A stretch of DNA of 36,001 nt from Peribacillus faecalis (GTDB lineage Bacteria; Bacillota; Bacilli; Bacillales; DSM-1321): contig NZ_JACXSI010000033.1 in assembly GCF_014712675.1 (NCBI RefSeq), forward strand, positions 1 to 36,001, read 5' to 3'. The notes beneath the pieces were generated by a model that was not told the origin of the DNA, made no database searches, and was given only the letters and a program-made list of their open reading frames with translations. Shown piece after piece: positions 30,276-36,001 of the stretch; position 1 is the stretch's first letter; each line of letters opens with the position of its first letter. Both the position numbers and the translations under genes were made by a program.

Positions 30276-30320
30276 AAACGACTCCTTTTCAAATATGAAT
30301 ATAATGGAGTCGTTTTGCTT
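30276..30320 (+). terminator. Terminator after rplI
   Basis: AAACGACTCC (30276-30285) pairs with GGAGTCGTTT (30306-30315) around a 20-nt AT-rich loop. The T run after it is short, so dnaB may still receive readthrough. Confidence 0.65.
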
Positions 30321-30355
30321 ATAGAGACCATTTTAAAATAGGAGGTCAATAAAGA

Positions 30356-31720
30356 TTGAGTGAAACTTTTCAAAATCAAATACCGCCGCAAAATATAGAA
30401 GCAGAGCAAGCTGTACTAGGAGCTATTTTTCTTCAGCCATCTTCTCTGATCGTGGCCTCTGAAATATTGATTCCAGAAGATTTCTATAAAGTAGCTCATC
30501 AAAAAATATACCAGGTTATGCTGAAGCTGAATGATAGTGGCAGTGTAGTGGATCTCATCACTGTGACAGAAGAGCTATCTGCAACGAAAAGCTTAGAGGA
30601 TGTGGGCGGGGTTGCTTATTTAAGTGAATTAGCTGATTCTGTACCGACAGCAGCCAATATTGAATATTATGCACGCATTGTCGACGAAAAATCATTATTG
30701 CGTCGTACAATTCGGGTTGCGACACAAATTGTCCAAGAGGGCTATAGTCGTGAGGATGAGGTAGAAGCTTATATCGGTGAAGCGGAAAAAAGCATCATGG
30801 AAGTAGCGCAAAGGAAAAATGCTGGTGCATTCCAAAATATTAAAGATGTACTTGTTTCAGCTTACGATAATATCGAGCAACTTGCTAATCGCGAAGGTGA
30901 AATTACCGGCATACCAACGGGATTTGCCGAACTTGACCGTATGACAGCAGGGTTTCAGCGAAATGACTTAATTATTGTAGCAGCCCGTCCGTCTGTAGGT
31001 AAAACAGCTTTTGCCTTGAACATAGCTCAAAATGTTGCGACGAAGACAGATGAAAACGTAGCAATCTTCAGTCTGGAGATGGGTGCTGAGCAGCTGGTGA
31101 TGCGTATGCTCTGTGCTGAGGGGAATATCAACGCTCAAAACTTAAGAACAGGTGCCTTGACAGATGAAGATTGGCGTAAGCTGACAATGGCAATGGGGAG
31201 CCTTTCTAATGCCGGCATATTCATTGATGATACTCCCGGTGTCCGAATTGGTGATATTCGCTCGAAATGCCGACGTTTGAAGCAAGAGCATGGTTTAGGG
31301 ATGATTCTAATCGACTATCTTCAGCTAATTCAGGGGAATGGGCGTTCAGGCGAAAATCGTCAGCAAGAGGTATCGGAGATTTCACGTTCTTTAAAAGCTT
31401 TGGCACGTGAACTACAGGTGCCCGTTATAGCCTTATCACAGCTTTCACGCGGTGTTGAACAACGTCAAGATAAGCGCCCGATGATGTCTGATATTCGTGA
31501 ATCTGGATCTATCGAGCAGGATGCCGATATTGTCGCTTTCTTATATCGTGATGACTATTATGATAAGGAAACAGAGAATAAGAATATAATTGAGATTATT
31601 ATTGCCAAACAACGTAACGGTCCTGTCGGTACTGTATCATTGGCGTTTGTAAAAGAATACAATAAGTTCGTTAACTTAGAGCACAGATATGACGATTCAG
31701 GTATGCCGCCAGGGGCATAA
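30356..31720 (+). CDS. dnaB: Replicative DNA helicase (DnaB; DnaC in B. subtilis)
   Basis: The hexameric replicative helicase (454 aa); its B. subtilis name is DnaC. The N-terminal helical domain begins NIEAEQAVLGAIFLQP. The RecA-like motor has Walker A ARPSVGKT (210-217), EMGAEQLVMRM and Walker B MILIDYLQL. RQQEVSEISRSLK and ALSQLSRGVEQR are further helicase motifs. The start is TTG at 30356, after GGAGG. No intein or insertion is seen. Here it lies alone after the rplI terminator and is followed by a bidirectional terminator shared with pdaC. Confidence 0.98.
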   Translation: MSETFQNQIPPQNIEAEQAVLGAIFLQPSSLIVASEILIPEDFYKVAHQKIYQVMLKLNDSGSVVDLITVTEELSATKSLEDVGGVAYLSELADSVPTAANIEYYARIVDEKSLLRRTIRVATQIVQEGYSREDEVEAYIGEAEKSIMEVAQRKNAGAFQNIKDVLVSAYDNIEQLANREGEITGIPTGFAELDRMTAGFQRNDLIIVAARPSVGKTAFALNIAQNVATKTDENVAIFSLEMGAEQLVMRMLCAEGNINAQNLRTGALTDEDWRKLTMAMGSLSNAGIFIDDTPGVRIGDIRSKCRRLKQEHGLGMILIDYLQLIQGNGRSGENRQQEVSEISRSLKALARELQVPVIALSQLSRGVEQRQDKRPMMSDIRESGSIEQDADIVAFLYRDDYYDKETENKNIIEIIIAKQRNGPVGTVSLAFVKEYNKFVNLEHRYDDSGMPPGA

Positions 31721-31757
31721 AAAAAGTGGAGCTTATTTTAAGCATCCACTTTTTTTC
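31719..31757. terminator. Bidirectional terminator between dnaB and pdaC
   Basis: AAGTGGA (31724-31730) pairs with TCCACTT (31745-31751), with GCTT/AAGC inside and A/T runs on both outer sides. It can end both the rightward dnaB and the leftward pdaC transcripts. Confidence 0.9.
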
Positions 31758-31769
31758 ATTACAATAGTA

Positions 31770-33191
31770 TCATTTATTTGTGTAAACATTGCTCGCGTAT
31801 GCGACAGCGGGGTCGGTTAATTGTAAGAGTTCGCTGACTGTAACGAACCGGTAACCTTGCTTTGTCAGACTAATAAGAACGTCTTCTAGTGCTTCTGCAG
31901 TTGCCTGATGTATATCATGCATCAAAACAATGCTGCCGTTTGTCACATTAGCTTGCACCTCCTGTTTGATTTGTGTGCTATTTCTATGCTTCCAATCTAG
32001 CGTATCAACAGACCATAAAATAATTGGCATACTAACATACTCTTGTACCGCCGCATTATACGCCCCATAAGGAGGCCTGATTGTTGTTGGCATTTTACCG
32101 GTTATTTTAGCAATTTCATTTGATGTGCTATTAATCTCTTGCATCATTGTTTCTTGTGATAAACTTTTTAAATTTGAATGACTCCATGTATGATTGCCGA
32201 TCTCATGTCCCTCGTTATAAGTGCGTTTTACTATATCAGGATAATAAGAGGCGCGATTTCCTAAGATGTAGAATGTGGCTTTAGCATTATACTTTTTTAA
32301 CGTATCCAAAATTTGAGGCGTGTAATCTTTGTGCGGTCCATCATCAAAGGTCAGTGCTACGTACTTAAGATTGGAATCTAGAGTTGCTAAAGTATTTTCT
32401 GCTGATAATGTTTCTGAAAGTAATGCTGTTTCTGTGGATGCGACCTGGTAAATAGATTGTAAAAAAGAAGAATTTATAATACCAGATAAACTATTGTATG
32501 AAAGAGCTACATTAAATGTTTTAACATTAATATTCTTGAATTGCTCACTGTTAAAATAAAAATTTAGAGACTGATCTAGCAGACTAAAGGTTTCATAGTT
32601 TTCTGGTTTAACGGAAGATATGCCGTCTGTAAGTTGATTTGATCTTACCAGTTCAGACATCTGTTCATCTTGCAGAAGTTGTTTCTCAGAAAGTTTTTGC
32701 AAATATTCAAGGGAATCATCATTACTCAATAAATCCTCTATATTCAATACCGAGTTGGTTTTACGATTGAAATTTAAGGTATGTATAATGCTTGTTTGTT
32801 CCGTGCCGGGAATATTCATATTAGAAGTGAAAACAATAGATAAGAACGGTTCTGAAATATGAGTGATTTCAAAGTCAATATTAAGCTCAGAAAAGAGATT
32901 TCCCCCTAATTCCGCGCTCTTAGTTAAGTCAATGAACTGATTGCGTTGTTCAGCGATGAATTTCTGAATTTGTATGTTAATAGTATCACTTTCTGTTCTC
33001 GGAAAATGTAAGGCATATTTATATTCATCGTACTCTCCGATTTCTGTTTCAATTTCAATGCCTGGAATTTGCGATTCCTCGACTGATACTAAGACATTTT
33101 TATCAGCTTCACTCGCTGTTTGCGAAAGTGCGCCACAGCCTGTCAACAGAGTTATAGCAAAAAAAATCAGCATGAAAACTTTTAGTTTCAT
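31770..33191 (-). CDS. pdaC: Polysaccharide deacetylase lipoprotein, PdaC-like
   Basis: A 473-aa secreted, lipid-anchored enzyme predicted to remove acetyl groups from cell-wall sugars. The signal peptide has lipobox LLTGC (Cys19). Residues about 45-250 look like a DUF4163/DUF3298 pair, as in B. subtilis PdaC. The NodB catalytic domain has TFDDG (281-285), HTWSH (334-338), RPPYG (372-376), DTLDW (396-400) and LMHD (423-426), so all five CE4 motifs are present. GGGGGAGAAGG precedes the ATG. In B. subtilis, PdaC acts on peptidoglycan N-acetylmuramic acid; the same activity here is inferred. It is transcribed opposite to the flanking genes. Confidence 0.9.
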   Translation of the reverse strand: MKLKVFMLIFFAITLLTGCGALSQTASEADKNVLVSVEESQIPGIEIETEIGEYDEYKYALHFPRTESDTINIQIQKFIAEQRNQFIDLTKSAELGGNLFSELNIDFEITHISEPFLSIVFTSNMNIPGTEQTSIIHTLNFNRKTNSVLNIEDLLSNDDSLEYLQKLSEKQLLQDEQMSELVRSNQLTDGISSVKPENYETFSLLDQSLNFYFNSEQFKNINVKTFNVALSYNSLSGIINSSFLQSIYQVASTETALLSETLSAENTLATLDSNLKYVALTFDDGPHKDYTPQILDTLKKYNAKATFYILGNRASYYPDIVKRTYNEGHEIGNHTWSHSNLKSLSQETMMQEINSTSNEIAKITGKMPTTIRPPYGAYNAAVQEYVSMPIILWSVDTLDWKHRNSTQIKQEVQANVTNGSIVLMHDIHQATAEALEDVLISLTKQGYRFVTVSELLQLTDPAVAYASNVYTNK

Positions 33192-33227
33192 GTACCTTCT
33201 CCCCCGTCAAAGATTATGTCTGAAAAT

Positions 33228-33255
33228 ATTGTAGAAATTCATACTAATTTGTAAA
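33228..33255 (-). promoter_or_regulatory. Candidate SigA promoter of pdaC
   Basis: On the minus strand, TTTACA (33250-33255), 16 nt, TACAAT (33228-33233), about 37 bp before the start codon. Confidence 0.5.
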
Positions 33256-33342
33256 AATATGAGATTTTATAGTCGATTTTCATTATATCATGAAAAGTAA
33301 CGCAAAAGGAGTTGCGAAATTTAAATATATAAAACTAGTTAT

Positions 33343-33387
33343 ATTTACGAACGAAAAAATACATATTTTAATATATTGTTCGGTTTT
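33343..33387. promoter_or_regulatory. PurR operator (two PurBoxes) upstream of purA
   Basis: The minus strand at 33375-33387 reads AAAACCGAACAAT, a perfect PurBox (AWWWCCGAACWWT). A weaker box in the opposite orientation, ATTTACGAACGAA (33343-33355), keeps the CGAAC core. Paired inverted PurBoxes are how PurR, the purine repressor, binds in B. subtilis, where purA is a target. They lie just upstream of the purA -35. Confidence 0.8.
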
Positions 33388-33389
33388 TG

Positions 33390-33418
33390 TTGATTTTTTT
33401 CGGGAATACGGTTAAAAT
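33390..33418 (+). promoter_or_regulatory. SigA promoter of purA
   Basis: TTGATT (33390-33395), a 17-nt spacer and TAAAAT (33413-33418), about 50 bp before the start codon and directly after the perfect PurBox. Confidence 0.7.
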
Positions 33419-33467
33419 AGGTTTGTTTGATAGTTATCGGATATGTAATTCTTTGGAGGTGCACGGA

Positions 33468-34757
33468 ATGTCATCTGTAGTAGTTGTTGGAACACAATGG
33501 GGAGATGAAGGTAAAGGAAAGATTACGGACTTTTTGTCGGAGCATGCAGAAGCGATCGCTCGCTATCAAGGCGGGAATAATGCAGGCCATACAATTAAGT
33601 TCGATGGAGTCACATATAAGTTGCACTTGATCCCTTCGGGTATTTTTTATAAGGATAAAATTTGTGTAATTGGTAACGGAATGGTTGTCGATCCTAAAGC
33701 ATTAGTAAAGGAACTGGGATATTTGCACAGTAATGGTGTAACGACAGACAATCTTCGTATCAGTAATCGAGCACATGTTATCTTGCCATATCATCTAAAG
33801 TTAGATGAAGTAGAGGAAGAACGAAAAGGAGCCAATAAAATTGGCACAACTAAAAAAGGTATCGGACCGGCTTACATGGATAAAGCGGCTCGAGTAGGAA
33901 TCCGCATGGCGGACTTATTAGACCGTGAAGTATTTGAAGAGAAGCTTTCTCATAACTTAAAAGAGAAGAATCGTTTACTGGAAAAGTTTTATGAGACAGA
34001 AGGCTTCACTTTGGATCAAATTCTAGATGAATATTATGAGTACGGTCAGCAAATTAAGAAGTATATTTGCGATACATCTGTTGTTTTGAATGATGCTTTG
34101 GATGAAGGACGTCGAGTTTTATTTGAAGGCGCTCAAGGCGTTATGTTAGATATCGACCAAGGAACTTATCCATTTGTTACATCTTCTAATCCGGTTGCTG
34201 GCGGTGTGACAATCGGTTCCGGTGTAGGACCATCAAAGATTGATCACGTCGTGGGAGTATGTAAGGCATACACTACTCGTGTTGGTGATGGACCATTCCC
34301 TACTGAACTGGATAATGAAATTGGACACCAAATTCGTGAAGTAGGTCGTGAATACGGCACAACAACAGGTCGCCCACGCCGAGTAGGTTGGTTTGATTCA
34401 GTTGTAGTCCGTCACGCGCGTCGAGTTAGCGGTATTACAGATTTATCATTGAACTCAATTGACGTTTTAACGGGTATTGATACTCTGAAAATTTGTGTAG
34501 CATATCGTTACAATGGGGAAATAATTGAAGAATTCCCTGCGAGCTTAAAAGTTCTATCACAATGTGAGCCGGTTTATGAAGAATTGCCAGGCTGGACGGA
34601 AGATATTACTGGCTGCAAATCACTGAGCGAACTGCCTGAAAATGCGCGTCACTACTTAGAAAGAGTATCTCAATTGACAGGCATTCCATTGTCTATCTTC
34701 TCTGTAGGACCAGATCGTCTTCAAACTAATGTTGTAGTGAACCCTTGGAGACAATAA
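33468..34757 (+). CDS. purA: Adenylosuccinate synthetase
   Basis: PurA (429 aa) joins IMP and aspartate using GTP to give adenylosuccinate, the first committed step to AMP. The P-loop-like GDEGKGK (12-18, catalytic Asp13) and NNAGHTIK (catalytic His41) are intact. [13 protein letters not shown] and [11 protein letters not shown] follow. The start is ATG at 33468 ([11 protein letters not shown]) after GGAGGTG; the ORF extends back to 33387 over the promoter and is rejected there. Control by PurR and purines is likely from the upstream PurBoxes. Confidence 0.98.
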   Translation: MSSVVVVGTQWGDEGKGKITDFLSEHAEAIARYQGGNNAGHTIKFDGVTYKLHLIPSGIFYKDKICVIGNGMVVDPKALVKELGYLHSNGVTTDNLRISNRAHVILPYHLKLDEVEEERKGANKIGTTKKGIGPAYMDKAARVGIRMADLLDREVFEEKLSHNLKEKNRLLEKFYETEGFTLDQILDEYYEYGQQIKKYICDTSVVLNDALDEGRRVLFEGAQGVMLDIDQGTYPFVTSSNPVAGGVTIGSGVGPSKIDHVVGVCKAYTTRVGDGPFPTELDNEIGHQIREVGREYGTTTGRPRRVGWFDSVVVRHARRVSGITDLSLNSIDVLTGIDTLKICVAYRYNGEIIEEFPASLKVLSQCEPVYEELPGWTEDITGCKSLSELPENARHYLERVSQLTGIPLSIFSVGPDRLQTNVVVNPWRQ

Positions 34758-34769
34758 TATAGTTAATTT

Positions 34770-34807
34770 AAATCCTCCCTTACACGTTGTAAGCGGGGGA
34801 TTTTTTA
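34770..34807 (+). terminator. Terminator after purA
   Basis: AATCCTCCCTTAC pairs with GTAAGCGGGGGATT (one extra C, one G-U pair) around a small loop, then T6. Confidence 0.88.
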
Positions 34808-34815
34808 TTTAAAGA

Positions 34816-34831
34816 CGTTTCACATGAAACA
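34816..34831. other. parS-like site downstream of purA
   Basis: CGTTTCACATGAAACA is, on the minus strand, TGTTTCATGTGAAACG, two changes from the parS consensus. It shares the 15-nt TGTTTCATGTGAAAC core with the sites at 18281. Confidence 0.5.
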
Positions 34832-34880
34832 TATAGATTGCGCTTGTATTTTTCAGAATAAACTTTCTTTTTTAAAGTTG

Positions 34881-34909
34881 TTGCGTACTATTTTATGCTG
34901 TGATATTAT
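34881..34909 (+). promoter_or_regulatory. Promoter of the tRNA cluster
   Basis: TTGCGT (34881-34886), 17 nt, TATTAT (34904-34909), 31 bp before tRNA-Lys. Confidence 0.65.
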
Positions 34910-34940
34910 AAATTTCGTTGTTAAGAAAATAATTCTTAAT

Positions 34941-35016
34941 GAGCCATTAGCTCAGTTGGTAGAGCATCTGACTTTTAATCAGAGGGTCGAAGGTTCGAGT
35001 CCTTCATGGCTCACCA
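34941..35016 (+). tRNA. tRNA-Lys (TTT anticodon)
   Basis: A 76-nt gene with acceptor stem GAGCCAT/ATGGCTC, D-arm TAGCTCAGTTGGTAGAGCA, anticodon loop CTTTTAA (anticodon TTT) and T-arm GTTCGAGTC. The CCA end is encoded. An open reading frame across 34824-35027 only reads through this gene and is not real. Confidence 0.97.
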
Positions 35017-35037
35017 TATTTTATTAATTTTTATGAT

Positions 35038-35109
35038 GGCCCGTTGGTCAAGCGGTTAAGACACCGCCCTTTCACGGCGGTAACACGGGTTCGAATCCCG
35101 TACGGGTCA
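35038..35109 (+). tRNA. tRNA-Glu (TTC anticodon)
   Basis: The acceptor GGCCCGT pairs with ACGGGTC; the anticodon loop is CTTTCAC (TTC) and the T-arm has GGTTCGAATCC. The gene ends with discriminator A and no encoded CCA (next bases TCGG), so CCA must be added after trimming. 21 bp after tRNA-Lys. Confidence 0.95.
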
Positions 35110-35117
35110 TCGGCAAT

Positions 35118-35166
35118 GCAGAAACTGGCAACAAATTGGCAAGGACGGTTTGTTGCTGGAATCTGC
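35118..35166 (+). other. Hairpin spacer between tRNA-Glu and tRNA-Asp
   Basis: GCAGA (35118-35122) pairs with TCTGC (35162-35166) and GCAACAAA (35128-35135) with TTTGTTGC (35149-35156), separated by a symmetric 5-nt internal loop. No U tract follows, so it is not an intrinsic terminator. It may guide processing of the tRNA precursor. Confidence 0.6.
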
Positions 35167-35186
35167 TTCAAATAGATTAATAGTTA

Positions 35187-35262
35187 GGTCCCGTGGTGTA
35201 GCGGTTAACATGCCTGCCTGTCACGCAGGAGATCGCGGGTTCGATTCCCGTCGGGACCGCCA
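35187..35262 (+). tRNA. tRNA-Asp (GTC anticodon)
   Basis: A 76-nt gene with acceptor GGTCCCG/CGGGACC, anticodon loop CTGTCAC (GTC) and T-arm GGTTCGATTCC, with discriminator G and encoded CCA. It lies 77 bp after tRNA-Glu. Confidence 0.97.
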
Positions 35263-35310
35263 TTTTAAAACAACGTACTTAAGAGAGTGCTTATTATAAT
35301 TTATTAATAG

Positions 35311-35340
35311 AAATATAGTTGCTGTAACTATATTTTTTCT
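35311..35340 (+). terminator. Terminator after tRNA-Asp
   Basis: AAATATAGTT (35311-35320) pairs with AACTATATTT (35326-35335) around GCTGT, then TTTCT. It separates the Lys-Glu-Asp transcript from tRNA-Phe. Confidence 0.7.
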
Positions 35341-35621
35341 AGTTTTATAGCCTTTATTTCGATAGAGATATAAATGGGATTAGGTTATAACATCAAAATA
35401 ACTACCTTCTGTTTATTTTCATTATTGAAGGACGGCACATCTCTTAATGCGAGTATATATATTATTAATTTAGCTTTAGATTCCAGCAAGTAATTATTTG
35501 AGGGCACTTCTGATTATAAGAAAGTTGTCAGATATCAAACGACCTGCAACAAGAAAATCCTGGGGTTATAGTAATCACAGGATCAAAAAAACAATCCGCA
35601 CAAGCGGTTAATATATATAAC
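35341..35621. other. Non-coding AT-rich gap between tRNA-Asp and tRNA-Phe region
   Basis: No coding region or strong promoter is seen. One small hairpin, ATCCTG/CAGGAT, near 35559-35585 is followed by A-rich sequence. The stretch looks like decayed or inserted DNA inside what is usually a compact tRNA cluster. Confidence 0.5.
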
Positions 35622-35647
35622 GGCTCAGTAGCTCAGTCGGTAGAGCA
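35622..35647 (+). pseudogene. Partial tRNA-Phe: first 26 nt only
   Basis: The sequence is identical to the first 26 nt of the tRNA-Phe gene at 35775, covering the 5' acceptor strand and D-arm and ending at TAGAGCA. The upstream 8 nt also match with one difference, and CAAGCGG occurs before both copies. No anticodon arm, T-arm or 3' acceptor strand follows, so it cannot be a working tRNA. The next 127 nt can form two short hairpins (GATGAAT/ATTCATC and CAGATT/AATCTG). Confidence 0.75.
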
Positions 35648-35774
35648 CGGATGAATAGTCTTCTAGGAGAATTCATCAAGCGTACAGATTGAGAAAGCAT
35701 CCAGAGTTACCTACCCGAAATCTGGACGAAGGAATGAGCAGAAAACATGCAAGCGGGTACTAATTTTATATAAT

Positions 35775-35847
35775 GGCTCAGTAGCTCAGTCGGTAGAGCA
35801 AAGGACTGAAAATCCTTGTGTCGGCGGTTCGATTCCGTCCTGAGCCA
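35775..35847 (+). tRNA. tRNA-Phe (GAA anticodon)
   Basis: A 73-nt gene with acceptor GGCTCAG/CTGAGCC, anticodon loop CTGAAAA (GAA) and T-arm GGTTCGATTCC, discriminator A, and no encoded CCA (next bases TCT). I could not find a convincing promoter in the 512-bp gap before it; a TATAAT abuts the 5' end and is too close to serve as -10 for a full leader. Confidence 0.96.
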
Positions 35848-35863
35848 TCTTGATTATTTTGTT

Positions 35864-35896
35864 AAGGCGTCTTCCTTTGGAGGGACGCCTTTTATT
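35864..35896 (+). terminator. Terminator after tRNA-Phe
   Basis: AAGGCGTC (35864-35871) pairs with GACGCCTT (35884-35891), with further pairing inside, followed by TTATTAT. Confidence 0.85.
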
Positions 35897-35900
35897 ATAA

Positions 35901-35930
35901 AAACGAAAACCCTAGGCTAGGCCTAGGGTT
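35901..35930 (-). terminator. Terminator for a leftward gene beyond the right edge
   Basis: AACCCTAGG (35908-35916) pairs with CCTAGGGTT (35922-35930). On the minus strand it is followed by TTCGTTTTT, while on the plus strand no T run follows, so it serves leftward transcription. Confidence 0.6.
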
Positions 35931-35952
35931 CCAAAAAGCTTACAGCGTTGTA

Positions 35953-36001
35953 TTAAAAAAACTCTTCCGAAGATGCTAAAATATTTTTGGTTCGCCAACC
36001 A
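35953..36001 (-). CDS. Possible C-terminal end of a leftward gene (partial)
   Basis: One minus-strand frame reads GWRTKNILASSEEFF and stops at a TAA (35953-35955), 23 bp before the leftward terminator. The spacing fits the end of a gene, but 15 residues are too few to identify it, and another frame is also open for 29 codons or so. Treat as tentative. Confidence 0.2.
   Translation of the reverse strand, partial: GWRTKNILASSEEFF

Noticed and set aside
34824-35027. 67-codon plus-strand reading frame after purA
   Set aside because: It runs through the tRNA-Lys gene; the encoded residues are the tRNA read as codons.
35648-35774. Reading the segment after the partial tRNA-Phe as a group I intron or a T-box leader
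   Set aside because: It is too short for a group I intron, has no 3' exon half of its own, and lacks recognisable T-box sequence or a downstream regulated gene.

Overview
This window is the replication-origin region of a low-GC Gram-positive chromosome. The proteins track Bacillus subtilis homologues closely and the gene order is that of Bacillales. yyaC (a sporulation protein), yidC/spoIIIJ, the noc/parA/parB block and an HD-GYP gene beside gyrA point to a spore former. My impression is Planococcaceae (Sporosarcina-like), but the genus is inference only. Genes left of about 10.8 kb mostly lie on the minus strand and genes right of 11.6 kb mostly on the plus strand, so transcription mostly runs away from oriC. 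Exceptions are yyaC and pdaC.

Layout. The left edge (1-79) holds the 5' end of a 16S rRNA gene with tandem promoters. Then on the minus strand come an HD-GYP gene (438-1508), gyrA, gyrB, remB, recF, yaaA, dnaN and dnaA (to 10809). oriC is bipartite. A DnaA-box field lies upstream of dnaA (10934-11249). A second field in the dnaA-dnaN gap contains six DnaA-trios, a GC block and DnaA boxes, which is the expected unwinding site. Rightwards come rpmH, rnpA, yidC, jag, mnmE, mnmG, rsmG, noc, parA, parB, yyaC (minus), mscS, a DUF951 gene, ychF, rpsF, ssb, rpsR, yybS (frameshifted), gdpP, rplI, dnaB (called dnaC in B. subtilis), pdaC (minus) and purA. A tRNA cluster follows in the order Lys, Glu, Asp, Phe.

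How the genes work together. The window holds the initiator (DnaA), clamp (DnaN), replicative helicase (DnaB), SSB and both gyrase subunits. It also has the origin-segregation and nucleoid-occlusion set (ParA, ParB, Noc) with parS or parS-like sites. tRNA modification (MnmE/MnmG), rRNA methylation (RsmG), RNase P protein, membrane insertion (YidC with Jag) and c-di-AMP breakdown (GdpP) complete the core. Many start codons are TTG or GTG, including those of dnaA, dnaN, dnaB, gyrA and parA.

Unusual parts: a 415-bp GC-richer composite of structured repeats between the DUF951 gene and ychF, bounded by 30-bp direct repeats; a 512-bp gap between tRNA-Asp and tRNA-Phe containing an exact copy of the first 26 nt of tRNA-Phe; a DnaA-box group with a palindrome upstream of mnmE; three near-parS sites besides the one inside parB; a dnaA-dnaN hairpin built from DnaA boxes; and a -1 frameshift in yybS at an A6 run. 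I found no phage, CRISPR array, insertion sequence or defence island. Nothing here is clearly a new system; the tRNA-gap and composite-repeat structures are the best candidates for something undescribed.
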